From the NCBI GenBank assembly GCA_963995525.1, contig OZ023212.1, forward strand, positions 6,702,717 to 6,766,716: a stretch of DNA of 64,000 bases, written 5' to 3'. A program made the translations under genes and the position numbers. Origin of the DNA: Escarpia spicata (Eukaryota; Annelida; Polychaeta; Sabellida; Siboglinidae). Below are positions 1-12,199 of the stretch, piece by piece; position 1 is the first letter of the stretch; the number at the start of each line of letters is the position of its first letter. Under the pieces are notes generated by a model. It searched no databases and was not told the DNA's origin. It saw nothing but the letters and a program-made list of their open reading frames with translations.

Positions 1-86
1 CAAGACGATATCCATCGTGGTGGTGTTGCCATCGCCCTTAATAAAGATGCGAGCAGTGCGCTTACTGAATGGACACCAGTGAATGA

Positions 87-455
87 ATGATTAATTACGG
101 CAATATTTGTAACATCACACCCAGCGCACCACCCAACAACCACGATGACTATGATAAAGACAGCGTCTATGAGCAAATACAGGCTCTGATAGACAATATT
201 CCATATCATGACATAACCATTGTAATGGGAGACATGAATGCCCAGATCGGTGGAGATAGGTCTGGTTTTGAACATGTCCAAGGGCCTCACGCATTTGGGA
301 AACGTACAGATAATGGCAACCGCTTTGTGCAATTCTGTGCAATGAAAAACTTAGTGATTGGATGTACACTCTTTGAGCACAAAGACATACACAAAATAAC
401 ATGGTTTTCAAATGACCACAAGACTTTCACACAGATCGACCATTTTGGTATCTGA
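87..455 (+). pseudogene. LINE endonuclease fragment
   Basis: This open stretch encodes the second half of an exonuclease-endonuclease-phosphatase domain. It includes IVMGDMNAQIGG, whose GDMNA is the metal/DNA-binding motif of LINE endonucleases, and KITWFSND, which resembles the conserved TW(F/Y)S step. The first half lies in another frame from base 1 and stops at about 90, so at least one frameshift separates them. It belongs to the surrounding LINE and is not an independent gene. Confidence 0.8.
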
Positions 456-1138
456 CCAGGCTGGAGGACTCCGTGTCAACAGGACATCTGTAATGACCAC
501 CACTTATTTATTCGAAGATCAAGATCAAGTTGAGGAGACAAAATAAAAAAAGTCAAACGTTACTAAGAGATTCGATATGAACAAGCTCCAGAACCAAATA
601 TGAATTCCAAGCAGTCCCGATAAATCGTTTTGCTGCCCTAGCAGATCCTACACCAGGTTCAACGGAGTGGTGGGAGAAGATGATAGATGCGATGATGGCA
701 GCGGGAAAAGACGTTCTGGGATTCCAGGAATCTCTGAAGGAGTCTTGGATCAGTGATTACACATGGGAACTGATTGCGGAGAGGAAACTCCTGCAACAGA
801 AACGACAAGATGAGTCCTGCAGCACAGCTTCCTACCGGGCCTATAGTAAGAAGGACAGAGAAGTGAAGCGCAGTGAACAAAAGGACAAACGCGAATGGTT
901 TGACAGACAGGCACAGGAGGCAAAGAACGCAGCTGCCCGAAATGACACGAGACAGATCTGCAGCATTGCCAAGACAATCACTGGCAGCACAAAGGCAAGG
1001 TCTGGACCAATCAAAGCCAAAGATGGATCTCTACTATTGAAAGGAGAGGACAAACTAGAGAGATGGGCAGAACACTTTGGATAGGTTCTCAATAGACCTG
1101 CATGTGACACACCAGCATAGACTGGCAACCCTCAGACC

Positions 1139-2314
1139 GTGCTCCCAATAAACACAGAGGAGTTCTCGGAGGATGAAGTGAAGAAGGCCGTTGCGACTCT
1201 CAAAACATACAAGTCACCTGGCATGGACGGAATCACAACTGAAATTATCAAAGCGGGTGGTGAAACAATTGTACAATGTGTGTGCGGACTATGCAACCAG
1301 ATTTGGGACTCGGGTATTGTTCCCGAAGATTGGAAAGATGGTGCTGTTGTCTGTATCCCAAAGAAAAGAAACCTGACTGAATGTGACAACTGGAGAGGTG
1401 AGACACTGCTGTCAATACCAGGGAAAGTGGACTGCCAGATGACACTGAACCGAATGTGACAACTGGAGAGGTGTGACACTGCTGTCAATACCAGGGAAAG
1501 TGGACTGCCAGATGACACTGAACCGAATGTGACAACTGGAGAGGTGTGACACTGCTGTCAATACCAGGGAAAATGGACTGCCAGATGACACTGAACCGAA
1601 TGTGACAACTGGAGAGGTCTGACACTGCTGTCAATACCAGGGAAAGTGGACTGCCAGATGACACTGAACCGAATGTGACAACTGGAGAGGTGTGACACTG
1701 CTGTCAATACCAGGGAAAGTGTACTGCCAGATGATACTGAACCGAATGCGAGATGTGGTAGATGGCGAACTGCGTCACGAACAAACAGGCTTTAGGCCCA
1801 AATGCTTTTGTGCTGAGCAGATATTCACACTTCGACGCATTATTGAGAAATGTCAAGAGTACCAGTTACCCCTCGCAATCAGTTTCACAGACTTCACCAA
1901 AGCGTTTGACAACATCCACAGATCCTCCATGTGGAAAATACTAACCACGTATGGAATCCCACAAAATATTGTAACAGCAATCGAGAAGATATATGAAAAC
2001 TCGAGATGTTGTATAAAAAAAGAAGAAGATGGCTACAGCGACTGGTTCCATGTGATGACTGGTAACAAACAAGGCTGCATGCTTCCCCCCTTCTCTTTGC
2101 CTTGGCCATCGACTGGGTCATGCGGCTAGCAACCACAGGCAATGAATGGATTGTGTGGGTTAAGGAGGAGCGTTTATCAGATCTGGACTTTGCTGATGAC
2201 ATTGCTGCCATCTCAGACACCGCCCAGGGCCTACAACGTCTCGTGAAATCAGTCAGCAAATACGCTGATGGCTTGGGACTTATCATCAGTGAAAGGAAGA
2301 CACAAACATGCTGA
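1139..2314 (+). pseudogene. LINE reverse transcriptase, interrupted by tandem duplication and frameshifts
   Basis: Finger and palm regions are recognisable: YKSPGMDGITTEIIKAGG, WKDGAVVCIPKKRN, HEQTGFRP, FTDFTKAFDNIHR, TGNKQGCML and LDFADDIAA, the last holding the catalytic aspartate pair. The segment between the IPKK and QTGFRP motifs (1381-1745) is a 73-bp unit repeated five times. Because 73 is not a multiple of three, each copy shifts frame. A second break near 2090-2105 separates the GNKQGCML box from the FADD box. The rest of the protein continues in 2339-2575 and 2639-2959. Confidence 0.88.
1381..1745. repeat. 73-bp tandem repeat inside LINE RT, five copies
   Basis: The string ATGTGACAACTGGAGAGG starts at 1381, 1454, 1527, 1600 and 1673, exactly 73 bp apart, and the unit returns to unique sequence near 1746. 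Copies differ at only a few bases, so the expansion is recent relative to the decay of the LINE. Confidence 0.95.
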
Positions 2315-2975
2315 CAGGGGAGTACCAACCACCCACAGATGTTTTGTTCAACCAGAAAAAAAGTAAAAACAGTCGAAAACTTCACCAATCTTGGCAGCTC
2401 CGTCAACAATCAGGGAATCATCGATCATGATCTAAACTGCAGAGTGGGGAAAGCGTCAGCAGCCTTCAACCAGCTAAGGAAAATTTTGAACAACAAGAAA
2501 TTTACCTTGAAATCTAAACTCCGCTTTTATAACTCAAACGTTATACCAACCCTCATATATGGATGTGAAACATGAGAACTAAACAGAAGCCAAGAAAACA
2601 AAATTGATGCATTCGACACTAAATGCCTGCGAAAGATATTGGGCATACACTGGAGCGACCATGTGACGAATATAGAAGTCCGGATACGATCTGGACAACC
2701 TCTGGCATCATCTACTGTCTGCAGAAGAAGAATGAGCAGGCTCGGCCACGTTACAAGGCTCCCACCTACTAGACCTGCCCAACGAGCGCTATGGTGGATA
2801 CCAGCTGGCCAGAGAAAGAGGGGACGGCCAAGAATGAACTGGCGCCAAACAATCGACCGCGACCTACGGAGCTGGAGCGACGTCAGAACACTAGCAAGCG
2901 ACAGATCTGGATGGCGTGATTTGACTGCCTCATGCGTCTCTAGACGCGGGAGCCGCTAAGTCTAAGTCTAAGCCC

Positions 2976-4470
2976 GATGTACGGTAGGAGGCCTCGATTG
3001 CAAAATAACAGTAATGTTGACAATCGCAGATTACTCGTGGTGACGCCGGCCTCGATACTGGTGTTCGATTTCTGTATTATGTTATTTTCTCTTTCCTTCC
3101 TCCCACTCTCCTTGCATGGCTGTCTGTCCCCATCAACCGTATCCACTCCTCTCTACTTAACGCTGTCGTTCTCCACTCCTCTCCCAATCCCTCCAAACAC
3201 TTTGTTATACAATCATCCCAACGCAGTTTTGGTTGTCCTCGTTTCATTTTATATTACACACTCCTGGCATGTGTTTCCCTTGCAAACCATTCCTCTCCCA
3301 TTCGCTCCACGTGTCTAGCCGACTTTAGCTCACCGGCTTCTTCTTAAAACGTTCTTTCACACCAACCTGTTCCCTGATAAAATATGATCTCTATATAAGA
3401 CCTAGGTTCTTGAGAAATATACTGTAGTGACGTTTTCCAGGGTCCCGAAATATCCAAACAACACCGAACAGCCACATACCTTCTGGATGCTAGCATATAA
3501 AACATTATCATACAAAGGGCATAACGTTAGCTAGTGTATCTGATACTCAGATAATTCACCCTATATTATTTAGCTGAATATGCCACTTTGAAAAATACCG
3601 TCACACATATAACAGAAAACGCACGAGATAGCAACGTTCTCATTAAAATATATATTTTGAAAATAGCTGAAGCCGCATTGCCCCAACCTACGCCTTGAGT
3701 GCAGGGCCAGTGAAAAGGTAATGTCACGATTCGGTACATTCGCCTGCTGTTGACCAAATAGCGGTTCCTAATTCGTGTGTCATAATACCCAAAAAGACAT
3801 CAAATGCACATTGCATGAACTGGAAACATGCCAACACAAAAAACATAAAATACTTTTCGCCTGAAGAATGGTTATAACTGTACGCTGAAAGTACGATTAT
3901 AATGAACAGGACCTACGACCAATTAAGGAATTCCTGTGTCTTGCATGTTTAGAGCCTAAATGTGCATCATTTTATTTATTTTTACGTGCGTCAAAATACA
4001 TCCTTTAATTTGGGGTGTGCTAACTTTAATAAATTCCCAACCCCGATGTCATTATCCCCTACATGCACGACCAGTAGTAATCGGGGTTTCTCGGTTAATG
4101 TTAGACTACAAATAAGCAAACTCCCCTCTTTGATACAGGTAACGTCAGCTAAAACCAACTATTGTATCAGCTTATCTTCGTGTGACATTAGCCAGACACA
4201 CGAAGTTCATAAGAAGTTAGTCATTAATCTTGACTGTTCCTTAAACGGACATGCTGCTTAGACAACATGTCAGCGAGTTGAAAGTAGAAAGCTATGTATT
4301 GTGCGGGCGTCCTGTCTCTACGTGAATTCCACAGTTCGCTGGTTTCGGGTGAGATCTACCGTGACCTTATCTTAATTTTCTCTGTGTGCTACATTTATAT
4401 AAGTATCGTCTTTGTATGAATGCGAATTCAGCTGAATATTATATTGACAACTATGTGATTTATAAAGTAA
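2976..4470. other. Gene-poor interval
   Basis: I see no convincing gene, RNA or known repeat here. The reading frames present (for example 2977-3318 and 3962-4261) lack recognisable domains and have compositions expected by chance. A pyrimidine-rich stretch lies at about 3080-3350. Confidence 0.6.
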
Positions 4471-4471
4471 C

Positions 4472-5545
4472 ATCAAGCCTAAACGGTCACACAAAGCTTG
4501 TACGGTCACACAAAGCCTGAACGGTCACACAAAGCTTGTACGATCACACAAAGCTTGTACGGTCACACAAAGCTTGTACGGTCACACAAAGCTTGTACGG
4601 TCACACAAAGCCTGAACGGTCACACAAAGCTTGTACGGTCACACAAAGCTTGTACGGTCACACAAAGCCTAAACGGTCACACAAAGCTTGTACGGTCACA
4701 CAAAGCCTGAACGGTCACACAAAGCTTGTACGGTCACACAAAGCTTGTACGGTCACACAAAGCTTGTACGGTCACACAAAGCTTGTACGGTCACACAAAG
4801 CTTGTACGGTCACACAAAGCTTGTACGGTCACACAAAGCTTGTACGGTCACACAAAGATTGCATGGTAACAGAAAGTTTGCGCGGTCATACAGAGCTCGT
4901 ACGGTAACACAATGCTGCTACGGTCACACAAAGCTTGTGCAGTCATACATAGCCTGTGGTTGGTCACACAACGATTCTACGTCACACAAAGCCTACAAGT
5001 ACGGTCACAGAAAGGTTGTACGGTCACAACAAGCTTGTACGATCACACAAAGCTTATACGGTCATACAGCTTGTACGATCACAACAAGCTTGTATGACCA
5101 CACAAAGCTTGTATGGTCACACAAAGCGTGTACGGTCACACAGAGCTTGTACGATCATACAAAGCTTTACAGTCACAACAAGTTTGTACGGTTACAAAAA
5201 GCTGGTACGGTCACACAAAGCTTGTACGGTAACGTAAAGCTTGTGCGATCACACAACGTTTGTACGGTCACACAAAGCTCGTACATTCACACAAAGCTCG
5301 TACGGTCACACAAAGCTTATACGGTTACACAAAGCTTGTACGGCCACATAAAACTGCACGGCCACACAAAGCTTGTATGGTCACACAAAGCTTGTATGGT
5401 CACACAAAGCTTGTATGATCACACAAAGCTTGTATGGTTACACAAAGCTTGTACGGTCACACGAAGCTGGTGCGGTTACACGAAGCTAGGACGGTCACAT
5501 CAAACTTGTACGATCACACAAAGCTTATACATTCATACAGAGCAC
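4472..5545. repeat. 19-bp minisatellite array, about 55 copies
   Basis: The unit CACACAAAGCTTGTACGGT repeats head to tail and carries a HindIII site (AAGCTT). Up to about 4855 the copies are nearly perfect, with a minor variant CACACAAAGCCTGAACGGT interspersed at 4508, 4608, 4661 and 4699. To the right they diverge and vary in spacing. The long open frames across it (for example 4688-5560) exist only because three units (57 bp) keep a frame open. Confidence 0.97.
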
Positions 5546-5870
5546 TTAAATGTGTTTTAAGGACAATACAAGCATGCCTTTACCGTTTCCGCATAGCCTC
5601 GCTATATCGACCCCGTTAAGCAAAATAGCACCGTTTGGGCGTGTGTGTTTGGTTGCTGCATATAATATAATTCGTCTTGAGATGCGTGCTACACCCTCTA
5701 TTTACCGAATCAACCCGGGGCTGTCGTGACGCACAATGCCCCGCGGTGCTGGCGTTTGTGGCTTGGGGCGTTTCGAAAGAACTGACTGCAATGTACAGAT
5801 AATGAGATGCAACTCGGTGAACGAATAGGGCTAAAAAATTTCTAGGTCAATGAAAAGGCAACTATCCCGT
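5546..5870. other. Unassigned interval
   Basis: No gene or repeat recognised between the minisatellite and the SINE. Confidence 0.5.
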
Positions 5871-5874
5871 CGTC

Positions 5875-6155
5875 CGGACTGCTGAAAAGTTTTTACACTT
5901 TACTCCCTGTCAGACCTGTTCAATCGAACACCATCTCGACATTTATAGGAAGCATTCAGCCACACTGCAATTAATACGCGAAGACTGTTTGTGCACATGT
6001 ATCCGCCATTGTCTATAGCCAGACACTCATTCATAGAGTTGAATGTACTGGAGCAAAGTAGAGTGAACGAACTTGCCCAAAGTTCGACACCGCAGCACAG
6101 GATTCGAACGAGTCAGAGTTCACAGCACCGATATGTCAGTCATCTGTTAATTAGT
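5875..6155 (-). mobile_element. tRNA-derived SINE, copy 1
   Basis: On the - strand this copy has a tRNA-like head with a degraded B box (GTTCGAATCC-like, complement of the CAGGATTCGAACGAG stretch near 6100). The body is shared with copies at 32294-32597 and 42270-42575, including the segments complementary to GAACTTGCCCAAAG, TGCAATTAATACGCG and CACCATCTCGA. The same order of blocks in all three copies defines one SINE family. Confidence 0.8.
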
Positions 6156-6159
6156 TGTC

Positions 6160-7018
6160 GACGTAACGTTACGTAAGCAATGACCAAATGAATAACAGTT
6201 GTCCAGTCCGACACTCCACAATGCTAAACATTATCGTATTCACCGACGTGAACTCTAATATAATAATCATTGTATGTGACGACATGCTCATAAGTTTACT
6301 AGTATTACCGCATACGTCGATAAGTGTTCCTTTGTCCATCATCCGTTCTGTGTTTAATTGATTCGCTGCTCCTGTTTCAGATATTGGCCTCTCTAGCTGG
6401 CACGACAAGAGCACGACTCGTGTCTCCAAGAGTATGTGATGACAGTGTAGAACAGATTAACATATAGTGTGCAGTAGCATTGAATTGCAAAGGAAAATAT
6501 ATGAGAAATATCAAAATTCCCAACCAAACCTAAATTTAATAGGCAGTTTCTCCATACATGTGTTCTTTTCTCGAGTGTTAACGATCAAACGTGATCACAT
6601 TTAATTATTTCTGGATAACGGCAAAAACAAACCCCAAATCCGGTTAAAATGATCTCATATATTTTTTTATCTTGACATATAAGCCACTCGCATCAACGAG
6701 AAAGAAGTTGGAGTTAATCGATTGTGAGAAGACACGGAAGGAGACGGTGGTGAACGTGTTGGGTAGAGAGAATGGATTACAAAGAACAGGCATCGGTCAG
6801 GAAAAAAGGTGACAGTTCCATTAGTAAAGGGAGATCCGGTTTAAGAAACACGTCAAACGTAATATATTCGAGGCACCTGGTTCCGGTGGCTTGATGACGG
6901 ACATATTGAAAAAGGTAATTGTTTAGCAATTGGAGATAATAACGAATAAGCGACAGTAATATAAAGACAAAGTTTATAGCTTGTATGTTAACTTACTTGC
7001 TTATGCTCGTTTTATTCC
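6160..7018. other. Unassigned interval
   Basis: AT-rich unique-looking sequence. I found no supported gene. Confidence 0.5.
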
Positions 7019-7019
7019 A

Positions 7020-7063
7020 CCCCCCCCCCCCCCCCCCCACTGATCTGTGTGACAGATATTTCC

Positions 7064-7136
<73 letters not shown>
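7020..7136. repeat. Poly-C tract (7020-7038) and (TG)n (7072-7136)
   Basis: A C homopolymer of about 19 bases is followed 30 bases later by a pure TG dinucleotide run of about 65 bases. Confidence 0.97.
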
Positions 7137-7137
<1 letters not shown>

Positions 7138-7937
7138 TGTGTGGCAGTGGCCTACATTTAACGTTGTAGTTAATTCTTCTGGGAGACGAGCCATATTTGG
7201 TTAAACGCCACCTTTCCCACGGCTGTTGGGGTCCATATTTCCACGGGTTCGTAAAAACCATCGACATATTAACTTTTACAATGATTAACATAATTCTGAA
7301 AACCACAACGCAGCACGCACGTGAATCTAATACAGGCATTCGTATGGGCATCAAGCCCCGTAACATCCGTAACGAAAAAGACATTTACAAAACATCATCT
7401 GCTCTTCGAACCAAAAACGGCATTGACGTACTGTGAATGGCTGTATGTTGAACCTATTCTTCCACACCAAATCGTTACGTTTAACCAGATGCAATGTCGG
7501 GAACATGTACCATATTGCCAACTTCTGGAGGATATAACGTTTTGAATATGTTGCTTTAAAAGATTAGCCTGTGCTGTGGTAGTTTCTTTAAAAGATATAT
7601 TTTCAGAATGGTTGACACGCACCTCTTCTCCTTTACCCGCTCTGCCGTCACCCGCCTTTGTATAAAGTCATCGAGCATTTCCGAAAGCTGCCGAATAGCG
7701 CATTTTGTTAATCAATCTTCAGCCCACTAACAAACAGAATGTTTTTTAGCGTAACAACTTTTTCTTCTAATGATATGTACGCGGCCTGTCTCAGCCGCCG
7801 TGCAAACGGAGAGACAATCACGTCCGGGTTACTCTTGTCTGGCGCTTGCTGTGAAGTGATTCATCACGACTTCCAAGTGTCAGTTTCATATATGCCTGGG
7901 CATGCACACGAAAACTTGGAATATAGTAGGAAATATG

Positions 7938-8121
7938 TGTGTATATGCATGTTTGTGTGTATGTGTGTATGCGTGTGTGCGTGTGTGCGTGTGTGCGTGT
8001 GTGCGTGTGTGCGTGTGTGCGTGTGTGCGTGTGTGCGTGTGTGCGTGTGTGCGTGTGTGCGTGTGTGCGTGTGTGCGTGTGTGCGTGTGTGCGTGTGTGC
8101 GTGTGTGCGTGTGTGCGTGTA
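7938..8121. repeat. (TGTGTGCG)n microsatellite
   Basis: An almost perfect 8-bp repeat of alternating purine-pyrimidine sequence, which has Z-DNA potential. Open frames on both strands across it are low-complexity artefacts. Confidence 0.97.
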
Positions 8122-8623
8122 TGCACACAAACACACACACACATTTTGTCGTTTTGAGAAAAAGTCACTTTTGTGCTTCATCCGCAAAGTTTAAATAACT
8201 ACTTGTAAATAAGTTGATGCATATTTAGAATCCAAAAGCATAGAGAATGGTGGCAAACTCTGAAATATTTGTTGCACATTTGTCACGTAAAACGTGATTT
8301 TAAATGATTTTGTTATCAAAACGCTGTATACTCATACAGTGCACGCCGCGTCACTCTGCGTAGCTGCACGTGCGGCACGTGCAGCACGGCGGTGCTGATT
8401 GGCTGAACATGGATATATCGCGTTGTGGTAAAAAAAAGACGGATGGCGCTTATCGCGTTTTGAAAACAAACGCTCTTTTGTACACGTTGTTTCATGGGGA
8501 TTTACTGCATTTTTGTATAAATTAGAAATTATGCTAGCGTTCAACATGTATTTAAACAAACGTTTAGTCCTGGTTTGGGCGAAATTTCAAAAATGACGTT
8601 TATTGCATTTTGCCCTGAAACCC

Positions 8624-8626
<3 letters not shown>

Positions 8627-8719
<93 letters not shown>
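8627..8719. repeat. (AT)n microsatellite
   Basis: About 93 bp of pure AT dinucleotides. Confidence 0.98.
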
Positions 8720-8720
<1 letters not shown>

Positions 8721-11700
8721 TACCGCCTATGTTCAACTTGTAAAACACATTTTCTTACATTTAGACACTTCTGCATCAAAGTAAATAACCCCAATGGTAC
8801 GGGTCATTTTAGCTTAAAGTAGGCGTATGCAAGAATAAAAATAAAAATTTAGTTTTTGACAATTTATTAGTTTCTTTAAGTAGTATTGCGCTTCGCACTA
8901 TCAAACCACACGAATAGGTTCCGTATGCTATACTTTATAAAGAACTCAATTCTTTAATGTTTTCTAGTCGAGATCGTGTTGGAAAGAACACGTCTGTCAG
9001 GGAGTGAAGTGTAAAGCGTATTCAGCAACCTAAAACCAGCGTTAGACAACTTTAATATTTTAAATAAGTTGACAATTAGAAATCAAACACCCCATGTATT
9101 ACTATGATCTTATCACTTCGAGCACTGCACCGTTGCCTGAAATCCACACCGAAACATGTGGTCGACAATATTACAACGAAACATAGAAGAACAGCCCAGT
9201 TTTTCATCTATAAATAAGGAACAACAGTAATATGACTCTTGGACAGTTTAATAGGGTCAATAAATAGAAGTACAAGCATAGTTTAGGAAACACAATGGTC
9301 CAGCAAGATAGTCCATGTATAATGCATAAAGAGCACCACACGTACAACGCATTTGCCTTGCAGTCGAACAAAGTTATTTTATCAGAATTGTCTTTTTTTA
9401 CCTGAAGCCATCTATGTTGGTGCCAAATCATGAGCCGGCATCATTCAATCACGTTCCATACACAGTTCCGTTTGAATGCTAGTTTTTATATAATCTAAGA
9501 CAATTAGCACAGTGGTAATTTCCCTTCGTTTAACTTGTTATGTAACAAGTGACATTAATACTTAATATGTCTAAGTGGATCAGTGCTAACAACATAACAC
9601 CAACAGCGAGACTCGATAAAACCATCGAAATAAACTCACCGCATAAGAGAACACATACTGCCCGGAACATCGTGTCTATTGCGTATTCACCAATAGCGAC
9701 TTCGTGCGGAAGACCACACAGCAGAATCCAACTCAAAAATTGTCATACGTCGACACAGCCGCATATATTCCTTTAGCGGCCAACTGAGTGTTCACTAAAG
9801 CTCAACCTGACGCAGTGTTGAGCAGAAGCAAACGAGAAACGTGTTCCCGAATATCTCCTGCCACTACACGAAAGCAGCAGTTTCATGCGCGGGCTCGGTG
9901 TGTTTACTGTTATTGTTGTTGGACGAATCTTGAAATGCCTCTGGACACGCGTGGCTTACGATCCGCGCCGCTGCTGCAGCCCCTCGTGGTCTGTTTCGTC
10001 ACGCGTGACTGAACGCGCAAGTGGGTAACTTTTTGTCAACAGTGACGCTTCTAAACCACGTGGACGTGTTAAATGATCTGGAGCCGTGCTGGCGCTGCAA
10101 ACTTGACGGGTGGGATGAATGCGGGAAGTCATTCTTTCTCTGCGAGTGCGTTTCGGTTGTGGTTAGCTTGGTGCCGTGGCAAGGGTCAGTCGTGACACAC
10201 CCTGTATAGCATCAGTCAACACAGATTCTATTAATACAACACTAACATCACGTGACCTTGTTAGGGATAATTACCCCCACACCCACACACATGCCCTCAA
10301 ACACACGTCCACGCACGTCCACACGCACTCTCACCAGCACGTGCGCTCACCCACACATGCGCGGGTGTAGGACGTTCAACCCCCCCCGTTCAAAACATGG
10401 TTTTGTATATACATTTCTAACAAGGCACTAACAAGTTTATAATATCGGGATATTGTTTAGCCAGGAAATCAATAATTTCAATACTTGCACTGCAGACAGA
10501 TGACACATGACTCGCAATGACCAGAAGTCTTACAACACAGCAATCAAGCAATCCATTTTAAAAGGTTACAATTAATTGTGATCTGTTTAACTAAATTGAT
10601 ATTCGCGACCTTACAAATCGGGTAATATTTTGGCCAAGAAAGCATTGCCACACAAAGGTTAGAAATAAGTCAACATCATCATAAGTGTTGCCAATAGGTG
10701 TCCAAATAGTAATACTCCAAATTAATTTAGATTTCTAATTATGTTTAACAACATAGGCATCTGCTAGTTTTCAAAGAGGGGAAATGTTTTCGTCCGGATA
10801 AAATACTGTAGGCCTACATAAGCCTACAGGGAGGAAAACAATGGCTCAAAATTACTAGAAATAGTGGTAAAAATGTAGCAATAAAACATACAATATAATT
10901 TGATTAAATGGTATAAATGTTATCTTAATGCCTGAACGTTGACAACATGGTGTTACACGCAAGTGAAACCTGGTTTTCAATATGGTCAGAAATGGTGTTA
11001 CCTTTACATTAAGGGTAATATCAAGGTCAATATTACTTCAATACCAGCTTCTAAGATGACCACCCGATTGATCGAAACCCTTTCTGGCTGTGGCAGTTTT
11101 AAAATATGCAGTATTTCGATTTTAATGCAAACTAGCGTAACTCCAAATGCGTAAGTGTAACAAGATGAAGCCTGGCGAGGCATTTTGTGGACTACCTTGC
11201 TAAATTAGCACAACAAACTATTCACAAGAAAACCTGGTCCAGCCTAAAGTCGGACGTGTCTGTCCGATTAGGAGACTGCGCAGTTGGTGCATTGCTTGAA
11301 GAATGGTACTGTCATGGGTGGATGGTTGCAATGAAAGGAAGTTTACGGTACCAAAGAAGGATTTATTTAGAGACAAAAATATAGTTTCGAAAGGATCACA
11401 TATCCAAACGCTCCCTGAAACGGGCAGACGTTGCAATAATTGAGCGTCGGAATATTATAAGAAATTGCTTGCGGAAATGTTGAGACCAATGATCACGTTG
11501 GCCAACTCAACACAAAGTTGATATTTTATCATGTATGAATAATCACCTACATCACTTAAATAGAATAAGTCTACACAAATTTGTACATAGATATTTAAAA
11601 CTATAACTATCTGTCATCTTGGAAAACGGCTCACGTTCAAGGTCGACATAACTTCACGAGATGATTCCTTATCTATAAAATATCTTTGGTACGTGGAGAG

Positions 11701-11940
11701 ACTCTGTGCAAATTGTCGTGCTTGTATCACAAAATTATCAAAAAATGCAAAATTTTGCATTTAACGACCCCACTATTTAACGCATAAACTAAATTGACCC
11801 CTTGATAGCCTGCTGGGTGTCACATCCTTCACTGTGTCCTATTTAGAAAATACAGCTCTGGTGTTAATACGGGAACCTTTATCGTGTTTCTTCTTCGGCG
11901 TTCGCTCAGACTGCAACTGTGGTTTCTCGTATGTAGGTTG
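8720..11940. other. Gene-poor interval
   Basis: No supported gene. A short stretch at about 8965-9020 (GTCTGTCAGGGAGTGAAGTG) resembles the 3' body of the SINE family at 36478-36625. A CA-rich stretch lies at 10275-10370. Confidence 0.5.
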
Positions 11941-11954
11941 CTGTGCATAGATGA

Positions 11955-12130
11955 AAGATGTCTCTGTAGGCCAGGTTGTCTTTCTCTCATTCTGGTGTAT
12001 TGGACAATCTTGAAGAATGTGTTTCTCTGTCATTGCAGCCACGCCACATGGACACGTGTCTGTTTTCCGATGTGTAATTTAGAGTACGCACTCTGCCTGA
12101 GCCTGCAGTGTCCGGTTCTCAAGCGCACCA
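11955..12130 (-). pseudogene. LINE C-terminal fragment (TEHILQDCP-type tail)
   Basis: The - strand frame reads RLKNRTLQAQ, then CPCG and TEKHILQDCPIHQNERKTTW. This matches the RNase H/zinc-knuckle-like tail found at the end of many invertebrate LINE polyproteins, with a CPCG...HILQDCP pattern. A stop codon interrupts it near 12075 and no upstream RT domain is present, so it is a short 3' remnant. Confidence 0.7.
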
Positions 12131-12169
12131 CTACCACCGGGTCTTCTCTGGATGGTTGGTATTGGTAAT

Positions 12170-12191
12170 AGTTGTCGTTGCAACGACAACT
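12170..12191. repeat. 22-bp perfect palindrome
   Basis: GTTGTCGTTG is followed directly by CAACGACAAC, and the flanking A/T extends the pairing by one base on each side. There is no loop. Confidence 0.95.
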
Positions 12192-12199
12192 GGGGTGTT

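Larger units (their letters stand above)
1..2975 (+). mobile_element. Decayed APE-type LINE (RTE-like), truncated by the window edge
   Basis: A non-LTR retrotransposon runs in from the left edge. Domains appear in the usual order. An apurinic endonuclease segment (1-459) shows HRGGVAI and GDMNAQIGGDR. A linker follows (about 560-1080), then a reverse transcriptase with SPGMDGITTE, FTDFTKAFDNIHR and the catalytic FADD box (near 2190). The C-terminal tail contains GQRKRGRPRMNWRQTIDRDL (about 2815-2870). It ends in short CTAAGT repeats (2956-2972), as many LINEs of this type do. Frames change repeatedly: a stop after NE near position 90, a TGA near 454, and a frame change near 2090. It cannot make a working protein. 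Assignment to the RTE/craniofacial-development-protein-2-like group rests on motif resemblance only. Confidence 0.9.

Noticed and set aside
4498..5560. Long open frames of up to 290 codons (YGHTKLVRSHKACT-type repeats)
   Set aside because: They arise solely from the 19-bp tandem repeat, which keeps several frames open at once. There is no start context, no domain and no composition of a natural protein.
7818..8198. Cysteine/valine and His/Thr/Arg repeat frames
   Set aside because: They are translations of the (TGTGTGCG)n repeat.
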